The position numbers and the translations under genes were made by a program. DNA of 64,000 bases from Sphingomonadales bacterium (GTDB lineage: Bacteria > Pseudomonadota > Alphaproteobacteria > Sphingomonadales > Sphingomonadaceae), in NCBI GenBank assembly GCA_027491235.1, contig JAIXWO010000022.1, positions 496,001 through 560,000 of the forward strand, in the 5' to 3' direction. Under the pieces are notes generated by a model that worked only from the letters and a program-made list of their open reading frames with translations, was not told where the DNA came from and did no database searches. Below are positions 57,112 through 64,000 of this stretch, piece after piece (the first letter of the stretch is position 1; every line of letters starts with the position of its first letter).

Positions 57112-57860
57112 GCGCTGCGTTTGACCTTCTGCCAAAGCGCTTCCATCGCATCGAGGTCTAGGTCGGAAAAAGCATCACCCGCCATGGATTCCATTGCGCG
57201 AAAACGGCCTTCAAACTTTGAATTGGCCCTTCGCAGGGCCGCTTCGGGGTCGACGTCAATTTTGCGTGCCCAGTTTACGACAGCAAAGAGAAGATCGCCA
57301 ATTTCATCTTCGCGGGCATCCTGATCAACCGCATCCTCAACCTCGGCAATTTCTTCGAAAACCTTTGCCTTGGCGCCATTGGCATCGGGCCAGTCAAAAC
57401 CAGTCCGAGCGGCCCGCTTTTGGATTTTTTCGGCACGCAGCAAGGCGGGTAGGCCAAGGGCGACACCGCCAAGCGCACTGGCATCGGCATTACCTTCGCG
57501 TTCCAGCGCCTTGATGCCTTCCCAGTCGGGTTTCTCCGCATCTCCAAAGACGTGAGGGTGACGTCGCAGCATCTTTTCGGAAATGGCAGCGGCGACGTCG
57601 TCGAAGCTGAAACGCCCAGCTTCCTCGGCCATTCGGGCATGAAACACGACCTGAAATAGAAGATCGCCCAACTCATCCTTCAGCGCGGGCAGATCATTAC
57701 GCTCAATTGCGTCCGCAACCTCATAGGCCTCTTCAATGGTGTAGGGGGCAATGGTCGCAAAACTCTGTTCTACATCCCACGGGCAGCCCTTCTCGGGATG
57801 CCGCAGCTGCTCCATGATCGCGAGAAGCTGGTCAATGGATCTTGGACTTGATGCGGACAC
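57108..57860 (-). CDS. mazG: Nucleoside triphosphate pyrophosphohydrolase MazG
   Basis: Hydrolyses NTPs to NMP and pyrophosphate, cleaning damaged nucleotides. 250 residues with two MazG folds: the first with GCPWDVEQSFATIAPYTIEEAYEVADAI, ELGDLLFQVVFHA; the second with EEIAEVEDAV, EDEIGDLLFAVVNWARK. Both EExxE-type metal motifs are kept. Convergent with hflX. Confidence 0.94.
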   Translation of the reverse strand: MSASSPRSIDQLLAIMEQLRHPEKGCPWDVEQSFATIAPYTIEEAYEVADAIERNDLPALKDELGDLLFQVVFHARMAEEAGRFSFDDVAAAISEKMLRRHPHVFGDAEKPDWEGIKALEREGNADASALGGVALGLPALLRAEKIQKRAARTGFDWPDANGAKAKVFEEIAEVEDAVDQDAREDEIGDLLFAVVNWARKIDVDPEAALRRANSKFEGRFRAMESMAGDAFSDLDLDAMEALWQKVKRSA

Positions 57861-57914
57861 TTAGGCGGCCTCCAAATGCGGATGCCTGTCGGGTGACGGA
57901 TTGGGCCCTTGGGG

Positions 57915-58130
57915 TCAATCCCGTTGGGCGTTGATGGCGTCGAAGATTTTGGCGCCCGCCATCAGGACGGCCAGAAGGCACGCCCCAAACATGATCCAGC
58001 CGAGCCGGCCCGGGTATTGATGGACATATTCTTTGCCCCGTTCTGCAGCGCCTAATGCGAGGGCGTAGATGATGAACAACGCCTCGAACCGAGTGCGGAT
58101 AATGAACGGACGTTTGATCAGGCTCAACAT
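57915..58130 (-). CDS. Small two-span membrane protein
   Basis: 71 residues with two hydrophobic segments, RFEALFIIYALALGAAERG and LGWIMFGACLLAVLMAGAKI, separated by a short loop with HQYPGRLGW. Basic N-terminus (KRPFIIRTRFE) suggests an N-in topology. No known family. It lies between astB (upstream) and mazG, without overlap. Moderately confident that it is a real gene because of the coherent membrane pattern. Confidence 0.68.
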   Translation of the reverse strand: MLSLIKRPFIIRTRFEALFIIYALALGAAERGKEYVHQYPGRLGWIMFGACLLAVLMAGAKIFDAINAQRD

Positions 58131-58205
58131 GAGGATAGCTGTGCAAGTGCCGGGCCAACCCTAGATTTGCGTCTTTCCACCTTAACAGACGTGGTGAAGT
58201 GTAAG

Positions 58206-59453
58206 TTAATTCGACAGAAGCGCATCAAGCGAGAGGGTGGAGAGCAGCGCAGCACGCGCGCGCCGGATGTCTGCCCATAAGGTTGGCGAGCGAAGTTCAG
58301 TTGGATCAATCGCTTCGGGCCAATATTTGGTTATGACGGCAGCGACGGCATCGAGTTTAGCCTCGTCTGCCAGAAAGCGTGGATCAACATCCGCCGCATT
58401 GCACACAACCCGCAAACGCAGGCAGGCGGGTCCGCCACCATTCGCCATGGATTGGCGGACGTCGACGGGCACCAGTTGGCGGATGGGGCCGTTGCCGGCC
58501 ACCATCTCCTGCAGCCAACTCCATACCGGTACATTGTCGCGCGCTTCGGTGGGTAGGATCAGCGCCATACCACTATCCGGCAGGGTTACGAGTTGCGCAT
58601 TGAACAGATAGCTCTGAATCGCATCGGCCAGTGACACGCGGTTGGCGGGGACCTCGACAATCTCAACCTCAGGCAAGGCAGTCCGAAGGTCAGCGTAGAA
58701 GGTGTCTTTTTCAGCAAAGGCGCGTTCATGCGTGAACAGGACCCGCTCATTCGCGACGGCCACCACGTCATTGTGGAACGCGCCGGCTGCAATGGCGTCT
58801 TCGGACTGCTGGACGAACAACGCCCGGTTCACGCCATGGGTGCGGGCGACGGCACGGGACGCCTCAACATGCTGCCGCGCGGGGAAGGGGCCTCCGGTAA
58901 TGCCGTAAACAAAGACTTCCACACCCGCCGTGCCGTGTGTCGCACATAGGCGCATATGGCTGGCGGCACCTTCATCTCCGAACGGCGGCGGAACGGGCCC
59001 GTGCACGGCAAAGGCGGGATGCGCGAAGGCGAGCTTAAACTGGGCAAGGGTGCCGGGCCATTCATGGCTGCGGTGCGGCATCGTCACGAGATTGGCGACG
59101 CTCAAATGGCATTTGCCGTCCCGAGTGTCGGGCGCTGGGGAAACGGTCGCAGCGTTGGCTGCCCACATTGAAGAAGCGGAAAGGGCATTGGCGAGGAGGC
59201 GATCATCCGCTTCCTCTGCAGTTGTCCCAAGTTCCGCGAGCCAAGCCGTATCCGGGCGCTCCAGCGGCATGAAAAAGCCCTGGTGGAGGCCAAGCCGCAG
59301 GTTAGCGCACATCTTTTCAACACCCTGAAGGGCGGCTGCACGCGGCTGAGATATACCGCCGGCATTTTTGGCTGACGCCAAATTGCCGAGGCTTAGGCCC
59401 GCATAATTGTGGCTCGGGCCGATAATGCCGTCAAAATTGATCTCCGACAGCAT
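58206..59453 (-). CDS. astB: N-succinylarginine dihydrolase
   Basis: Second step of the arginine succinyltransferase (AST) pathway: succinylarginine to succinylornithine, CO2 and two ammonia. 415 residues, guanidine-modifying superfamily. Marks: FDGIIGPSHNYAGLS, GAFHNDVVAVANE with catalytic His, and the nucleophile Cys in GGGPACLRLRV. Three bases after the astA stop. It releases nitrogen from arginine and so links to the NtrBC genes in the same window by function only. Confidence 0.95.
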   Translation of the reverse strand: MLSEINFDGIIGPSHNYAGLSLGNLASAKNAGGISQPRAAALQGVEKMCANLRLGLHQGFFMPLERPDTAWLAELGTTAEEADDRLLANALSASSMWAANAATVSPAPDTRDGKCHLSVANLVTMPHRSHEWPGTLAQFKLAFAHPAFAVHGPVPPPFGDEGAASHMRLCATHGTAGVEVFVYGITGGPFPARQHVEASRAVARTHGVNRALFVQQSEDAIAAGAFHNDVVAVANERVLFTHERAFAEKDTFYADLRTALPEVEIVEVPANRVSLADAIQSYLFNAQLVTLPDSGMALILPTEARDNVPVWSWLQEMVAGNGPIRQLVPVDVRQSMANGGGPACLRLRVVCNAADVDPRFLADEAKLDAVAAVITKYWPEAIDPTELRSPTLWADIRRARAALLSTLSLDALLSN

Positions 59454-59456
59454 AGG

Positions 59457-60488
59457 TTAGAACCGCGAGATATGGGTAATGAGATCGCCTTCACCGACGC
59501 CCAGAAGATCGGCTGCCTCTGGGTCTATGGCGACACCTCCGTCACGGGGCTCCAGCCATCCATAAGCCGCGCGAAACGCGCCAAGCTTGCCAAAGGCGAC
59601 CAAGTCCTTTTCGCCTGCCTTATGTTCGCCCAAGGTGGCGTCGATCGCCACGATTTTCGTATCCGCCGCTTCCTTGATGCTGCGGATCTGATCGGTCCGC
59701 ACGGTCATGGTCGGGCCGCCATCGAAAATGTCGATATAATTTTCCCAATGAAACCCTTCATTCTCCAGCATCCGCATCGCGGCGCGACCGGAGGGGTGGG
59801 GTAGGCCGATGACGGCGCGGGCGCTTTCGGGGAGCATCGCTGTGTAGACGGGGTGCTTGGGCATCAGATCGGCAATGAACTGGTTGCCGTGCACCGCGTT
59901 GAACTGATCAGCCTGCTGGAAATTCATGCCGAAGAAACGGCCCGCCACGCCATCCCAAAAGGGTGATCCGCCGGCTTCATCGATGACGCCGCGCAGTTCG
60001 GCCAGTGTCTTGTCGCCAAAGCGGGCGCGGTGATTGCGGATGAAGAGGTAACGGCTGCGCGCGATCAACATGCCGAGGCCGCCTGACCGTTCGCCGGGAT
60101 GGAGGAACAGGCCGCCGACTTCGGTGCAGCCTTCCAGATCGGTCGACAGCGTCAGCATTTCTGCGCGGAAGGTTTTATCCAGCTCAACGCTATGCTGGGT
60201 CAGCATGCCAAGGCGGTAGGAGTAGAATGGCCATTTCTGCCCAACCCGGGAGAATATCTGGCAGGTGCCGCGCACTTCGCCGGTGGCTGTGTTCTCCATG
60301 ACGAACACGAACAGGTCATCATCAATGACGTCTTCGGTCCGCGCAAAGGCGGCAGCTGCGCGTTCGAGCTTGGTGCTCAGTGCTTTGCGGTCTGGCGGCA
60401 GGTTAGTGAAGCCACCGCCCGTGCGCTTGGCCATTTCATAGAGGTGCTGGACGTCGTCGGTCTGCGCGGCCCGAATGACGATGCTCAC
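59457..60488 (-). CDS. astA: Arginine N-succinyltransferase
   Basis: First step of the AST pathway: succinyl-CoA plus arginine to succinylarginine. 343 residues. Family marks: IVIRAAQTDDVQHLYEMA, GFTNLPPD, GEVRGTCQIFSRVG, RPFYSYR-type segment as WPFYSYRLG, and FWDGVAGRFFGMNF. The ATG overlaps the stop of the M20 hydrolase gene by 4 nt. Confidence 0.95.
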   Translation of the reverse strand: MSIVIRAAQTDDVQHLYEMAKRTGGGFTNLPPDRKALSTKLERAAAAFARTEDVIDDDLFVFVMENTATGEVRGTCQIFSRVGQKWPFYSYRLGMLTQHSVELDKTFRAEMLTLSTDLEGCTEVGGLFLHPGERSGGLGMLIARSRYLFIRNHRARFGDKTLAELRGVIDEAGGSPFWDGVAGRFFGMNFQQADQFNAVHGNQFIADLMPKHPVYTAMLPESARAVIGLPHPSGRAAMRMLENEGFHWENYIDIFDGGPTMTVRTDQIRSIKEAADTKIVAIDATLGEHKAGEKDLVAFGKLGAFRAAYGWLEPRDGGVAIDPEAADLLGVGEGDLITHISRF

Positions 60489-61693
60489 AAGCCACCCCTT
60501 TGCGCGATCCGCATCAAGGTGAGGGCAGAAAGGCGGGCACGTTCGGACAGGCTGTCCACGATCAGAAACTCCTCATCGGAATGGATGGCACCGCCGCGCG
60601 GCCCCATAGTGTCGACAACAGGGATGCCACATGCGGCGATATTGTTGCCGTCACACACGCCCCCCGTCGGACGCCAGTTGATTGCCAGACCCAGCTCGCT
60701 CCCGCAATCGCGAACGAGGTTAAAGAGCTTTTCGGCGGCCGCGTCGAGTGGTTTGGGCGGTCGGTTGAAGCCGCCATGGACGTGGCAGCAGACGTCATGG
60801 TCCCGCTTGATCGCAGCAACGGCGTTACGGATGATATCCGTTGCCAATGTCATGTCGTCGCGCGTCATTGGCCGAAGATTGACCCGCAGGATTGCAAGGT
60901 CAGGCACAACATTGTTCGGACCGCCACCATCGATGCGCGCCGGGTTGACCTTCAGGCCCGGCGCTTTGGCGGCGGCGAGACGGACGGCCAGATCGGCTGC
61001 CGCAACCAGCGCATTGCGGCCGTCTTCAGGATTTCGGCCTGCATGGGCAGCCTTGCCGTGAATGATGATCGAGAAATTCCCACTGCCCGGTCGGGCGCCT
61101 GCGAGCGTGCCATCGGGCAAAGCGGGTTCATACGTCAGGGCGGCAACCTTGCCTTGCGCCAATTCGGCAATCAGGCGCGCGGAGGCGTGGCTTCCCGTTT
61201 CCTCATCTGAATTGATTAAAACGTCATAGCCGATGGCCGCCGCTTGCGGCGTGGTTTCCAAAGCAGACAATGCTGCAAGGATGACGGCGATGCCGCCCTT
61301 CATGTCGGCGGTGCCGGGTCCATTCAGAACGCCATCCTCCCGCCAGCGTAAGGACTGGAACGGATGGTCGGCTGCAAACACGGTATCCATATGACCTGTA
61401 AGCAGAACCCGGGCAGGCGCGTCTGGGCGAACGGACACCCTTAGGTGATCTCCCCGTTGAACCTCAGTGACGGTGCCCTTGGCGTCGACGCTTTCGAAAG
61501 GGTCTGGCGCGATTAATGCGACGTCACCGGGGAGGCCGGAGAACGCGTCCGCCAGCAGCCCGGCCATGTATTTCAGGCCAGCAAGATTGGTCGTGCCACT
61601 ATTGACGGCGGCCCAACGTTCTACCTGCGCCAACATGGGGGCATGTCCTGCATGCTCCAGCGCGTTCAGTTCTTCACCCGTCAGTCCGGTCAT
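60485..61693 (-). CDS. M20-family metallohydrolase linked to the AST operon
   Basis: 402 residues, M20 peptidase/deacylase family (carboxypeptidase G2/ArgE-like). Metal and catalytic motifs: LLTGHMDTVFA (His and Asp), GPGTADMKGGIAV (bridging Asp), INSDEETGS (catalytic Glu plus ligand), and the dimerisation domain about 185-300 with HAGRNPEDGRNA. The third metal His region reads DTMGPRGGAIHSDEE. It is the first gene of an operon with astA-astB, so it may remove succinyl or acyl groups from pathway intermediates; the substrate is inferred only from position. Confidence 0.9.
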   Translation of the reverse strand: MTGLTGEELNALEHAGHAPMLAQVERWAAVNSGTTNLAGLKYMAGLLADAFSGLPGDVALIAPDPFESVDAKGTVTEVQRGDHLRVSVRPDAPARVLLTGHMDTVFAADHPFQSLRWREDGVLNGPGTADMKGGIAVILAALSALETTPQAAAIGYDVLINSDEETGSHASARLIAELAQGKVAALTYEPALPDGTLAGARPGSGNFSIIIHGKAAHAGRNPEDGRNALVAAADLAVRLAAAKAPGLKVNPARIDGGGPNNVVPDLAILRVNLRPMTRDDMTLATDIIRNAVAAIKRDHDVCCHVHGGFNRPPKPLDAAAEKLFNLVRDCGSELGLAINWRPTGGVCDGNNIAACGIPVVDTMGPRGGAIHSDEEFLIVDSLSERARLSALTLMRIAQRGGL

Positions 61694-61746
61694 ATCGCTT
61701 CATAGCGGGCGGTAGACCGGATGGCGAGGGGAGAGGTTGGCCAGAC

Positions 61747-62502
61747 TTAGGCTTTGGCAGCGTCCGCCTGAGGCCGGGCAAATTCAGATGGCACCTCGGC
61801 ATACATTTTGCGGGCCGCGGGACGGGCTGCGATCTTTTCAATCCATGCGAGCAAATGCGGGGTGTCCTTCGCGTTCACAAATTCCGGGAACCCGAATTGC
61901 ATGCCGCCTGCGATCGCATAGTTGCACACATCCGCCAGCGTGTATTGATCGCCGATAAGCCATTCCGTCTTAGAGAGTTGATCTTCAAGCCGTTTTACCG
62001 AAACGCCGATCTTACGCAACTCCTCTTCCAGAAGTTCCTTGGGGAAACCCTTGCGGGCATTGCGCCACTTGGTCTGTTGTTCTGGCACTGGAATACGCGC
62101 GACATATGCCTCGAACTCTTCGTCAGAATAGGCGCGCGCCATCGGTCCGATATGCCGTTCCCAGCCGATGGTAGAGACGCACCAGCAGAAATACTCATCG
62201 ACCCATTTCGTCCAGACACGCATTTGCGCAACGTCAAACGGATCCTTTGGGCGTAACGGATTTGCGTCCGGGAACACATCTTCAAGATACTCGCAGATCA
62301 CGGTCGATTCGGTGATGATCTTGCCGTCATGCTCTAGTGCCGGAACCTGCCCGCGCGGATTAATGGCCTTGAACCAGTCTTCATGATGCTCAAACTTGGT
62401 CGGGTCGAGCCGGTGGATCGTGAAGTCGACGCCCTTCTCGTACAGAGCCAGCATGGGCTTTAGCGAATTGGCACCGGGGCCGAAGCTGTAGAGTTTGAGC
62501 AT
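61747..62502 (-). CDS. LigF-like glutathione S-transferase (beta-etherase family)
   Basis: 251 residues. N-terminal thioredoxin fold (LKLYSFGPGANSLKPMLALY, NPRGQVPALEHDG, ITESTVICEYLEDVFPDA) and an all-helical C-domain (RVWTKWVDEYFCWCVSTIGW, YTLADVCNYAI). These segments closely match, from memory, LigF of Sphingobium SYK-6, which cleaves beta-aryl ether bonds of lignin dimers with glutathione. The start ATG 62502 is set by homology; the frame from 62568 adds a non-family leader. It stands outside any lig gene cluster; its substrate could differ. Confidence 0.9.
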   Translation of the reverse strand: MLKLYSFGPGANSLKPMLALYEKGVDFTIHRLDPTKFEHHEDWFKAINPRGQVPALEHDGKIITESTVICEYLEDVFPDANPLRPKDPFDVAQMRVWTKWVDEYFCWCVSTIGWERHIGPMARAYSDEEFEAYVARIPVPEQQTKWRNARKGFPKELLEEELRKIGVSVKRLEDQLSKTEWLIGDQYTLADVCNYAIAGGMQFGFPEFVNAKDTPHLLAWIEKIAARPAARKMYAEVPSEFARPQADAAKA

Positions 62503-62534
62503 GGGTCTCTCCGACAACGTTATCATGTCTAACA

Positions 62535-62563
62535 AATATGGCGCAGCGTGAACTGATATGCAA
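62535..62563 (-). promoter_or_regulatory. Candidate promoter of the LigF-like gene
   Basis: On the minus strand TTGCAT (62563-62558), 17 bases, CATATT (62540-62535), followed by about 30 bases to the ATG. The 200-base gap to the malate synthase start also holds the inverted repeat TTGCG/CGCAA (62620-62637). Confidence 0.4.
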
Positions 62564-62702
62564 CACATACAATTTTGATTACGTTTGTCTCCTCAGCCAG
62601 CCTCCAGTCTCTTGCCAAATTGCGCCTGTTATCGCAAAGAGGTTTGGCCCTTTTCCTCCCCGGGACTATTCTGTTCGCAACCGTTCCAACAAAGGGTTTT
62701 TC

Positions 62703-64000
62703 ATGACTGCCTATGTCTCGCGCGCCGGCCTTCAGGTTTCGCCGGTCCTTGCCGAATTTGTAGAAAATCGTGCCATCGCCGGGACGGGCGTGGGTGCGGA
62801 TCGGCTTTGGCAGGGGCTTGCTGATATCCTCGCCCAGTTTGGGCCCCGCAATCAGGCGCTGCTCGCCAAGCGTGACGACATTCAGGCAAAGCTTGATGAT
62901 TGGCACACGGCCAATCCGGGCCCAATTTCGGATATGGCGGCCTATCAGGCATTCCTGACGGATATTGGCTATCTTGCACCAGAACCGGCGCCGTTCAGCA
63001 TCGGCACCCGCAACGTTGATGATGAGATTGCGGTGATGGCCGGCTCGCAGCTTGTTGTGCCCTCGCTCAATGACCGTTTCGTCCTCAATGCCGCCAATGC
63101 GCGCTGGGGCAGCTTGTACGATGCCTTTTACGGCACGGATGCTCTTGAGGCTGATCCGGCCAAGCCCGGAGGCTATGATCCCGTGCGCGGAGCCGCCGTT
63201 GTTGCAGCGGCCAAAGCATTTCTTGATGACGTGGTTCCGCTTGCCGATGGCAAATGGGCGGACTGGACCGGCGGCGGTCTAAATCTGTCAGACAGCTCCG
63301 TTCCAATCGTCCGGCGCGGCGATGACATTCTCCTGCGCCACAACGGTCTTGGCATTGAGATATTGATTGACCGTAATCACCCTATCGGTCGGGATGATCC
63401 GGCAGGCATCAAGGATGTTGTTCTGGAATCCGCGCTGACGGCGATTGTCGATCTTGAGGATTCCGTCGCGGCCGTGGATGCCGATGACAAGGTGGCGGCC
63501 TATTCCAATTGGCTTGGCTTGATGCGCGGAGATCTTGTCGCCAGCTTTGAAAAGGGTGGCAAAACACTCACCCGTCGGATGGAAGAGGACCGCGCGTGGG
63601 GCGACGACGTGCTGCACGGCCGCAGCCTCCTTTTCGTACGTAATGTCGGGCATCTGATGACCAACCCTGCCGTACTCCTGCCCGACGGCAGTGAGGCGCC
63701 GGAAGGCATTCTCGATGCCGTATTCACCTCGCTCTGTGCAATGCATGATGTGTTGGGATTGGGATCGCTGCGTAACAGCCGCTCCGGCAGCGTTTACATC
63801 GTTAAGCCTAAGCAGCATGGGCCAGAAGAATGCGCCTTCACCAACGATCTGTTCGATGCCGTGGAAGACCTGCTTGGTCTTGCGCGCCATACGGTCAAGG
63901 TTGGCGTCATGGATGAGGAACGCCGGACGTCGGCCAACCTCGCGGCCTGCATTTATGCCGTGAAAGACCGGATTGTGTTCATCAACACGGGCTTCCTCGA
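62703..64000 (+). CDS. glcB: Malate synthase G, 3'-truncated by window edge
   Basis: Condenses glyoxylate and acetyl-CoA to malate in the glyoxylate shunt. 432 codons are visible of a family of about 700-720; the frame is open to the window end. Conserved pieces: TAYVSRAGLQV start, VPSLNDRFVLNAANARWGSLYDAFYGTDA, TAIVDLEDSVAAVDA, SLLFVRNVGHLMTNPA with the catalytic Arg, and GVMDEERRTSANL. The start ATG 62703 follows AAAGGG. Divergent from the LigF-like gene. No isocitrate lyase is in the window. Confidence 0.97.
   Translation, partial: MTAYVSRAGLQVSPVLAEFVENRAIAGTGVGADRLWQGLADILAQFGPRNQALLAKRDDIQAKLDDWHTANPGPISDMAAYQAFLTDIGYLAPEPAPFSIGTRNVDDEIAVMAGSQLVVPSLNDRFVLNAANARWGSLYDAFYGTDALEADPAKPGGYDPVRGAAVVAAAKAFLDDVVPLADGKWADWTGGGLNLSDSSVPIVRRGDDILLRHNGLGIEILIDRNHPIGRDDPAGIKDVVLESALTAIVDLEDSVAAVDADDKVAAYSNWLGLMRGDLVASFEKGGKTLTRRMEEDRAWGDDVLHGRSLLFVRNVGHLMTNPAVLLPDGSEAPEGILDAVFTSLCAMHDVLGLGSLRNSRSGSVYIVKPKQHGPEECAFTNDLFDAVEDLLGLARHTVKVGVMDEERRTSANLAACIYAVKDRIVFINTGFL

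Overview
The window reads as one continuous stretch of chromosome from a sphingomonad (Alphaproteobacteria, Sphingomonadales; Sphingopyxis/Sphingorhabdus-like). Signs of this are GcrA, a fused IspDF, the dusB-ntrB-ntrC-ntrY-ntrX-hfq-hflX order, a tandem-domain Hfq, an L31 without zinc cysteines, a LigF-like glutathione transferase, and a bamA-skp-fabZ cluster with no lpx genes, which fits an outer membrane without lipopolysaccharide. GC is moderately high and even. I see no prophage, insertion sequence, integron or CRISPR array. Genes are packed tightly, with many 4-nt start/stop overlaps, and no gap between genes exceeds 300 bases.

Layout. 1-3.4 kb: the 3' part of pckA, a DUF937-type protein, a CitE-like lyase and (minus) a cytochrome c lipoprotein. 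3.4-6.05 kb (minus): parE and the cell-cycle regulator gcrA. 6.1-10.65 kb (plus): an ABC-2 permease, argD-argF-hslO and a secreted protein. 10.8-12.1 kb: queC-queE. 12.2-23.3 kb (plus): the translation/envelope block rpsB-tsf-pyrH-frr-uppS-cdsA-dxr-rseP-bamA-skp-fabZ, then rpmE, which converges on gyrA (minus, 23.4-26.1 kb). 26.3-29.9 kb: a periplasmic TPR protein, an Lrp/AsnC regulator and an orphan histidine kinase with a decayed ATPase domain. 30.0-30.2 kb: tRNA genes with anticodons CAU (probably tRNA-Ile2) and UGG (Pro).

30.2-39.2 kb (minus) is a ten-gene chemotaxis operon in transcription order: MCP, STAS protein, cheA, cheR, cheB, cheD, cheY, cheW, a second cheB that has lost its catalytic histidine, and an unknown small protein. 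A sigma-28-like promoter precedes the MCP gene. 39.3-47.9 kb is mixed metabolism: a lipoprotein, M28 peptidase, ettA, DUF393 protein, flavin-binding protein, beta-carbonic anhydrase, lipA, a RatA/COQ10-like protein, cinA-type amidase, a secreted protein and ispDF. 48-57.1 kb (plus) is dusB-ntrB-ntrC-ntrY-ntrX, the tandem hfq and hflX: nitrogen signalling joined to RNA-based control. 57.1-62.5 kb (minus): mazG, a small membrane protein, an arginine succinyltransferase operon (M20 hydrolase-astA-astB) and a LigF-like transferase. The window ends inside malate synthase G (plus).

Most of the window is conserved core genome. The points that stand out are the tandem Hfq, the degenerate CheB paralogue, the degenerate histidine kinase, the missing lpx genes between skp and fabZ, the M20 hydrolase beside astAB, and hairpin-bearing leaders before argD, rpsB, rpmE and hfq. 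I did not find a clearly new multi-gene system.
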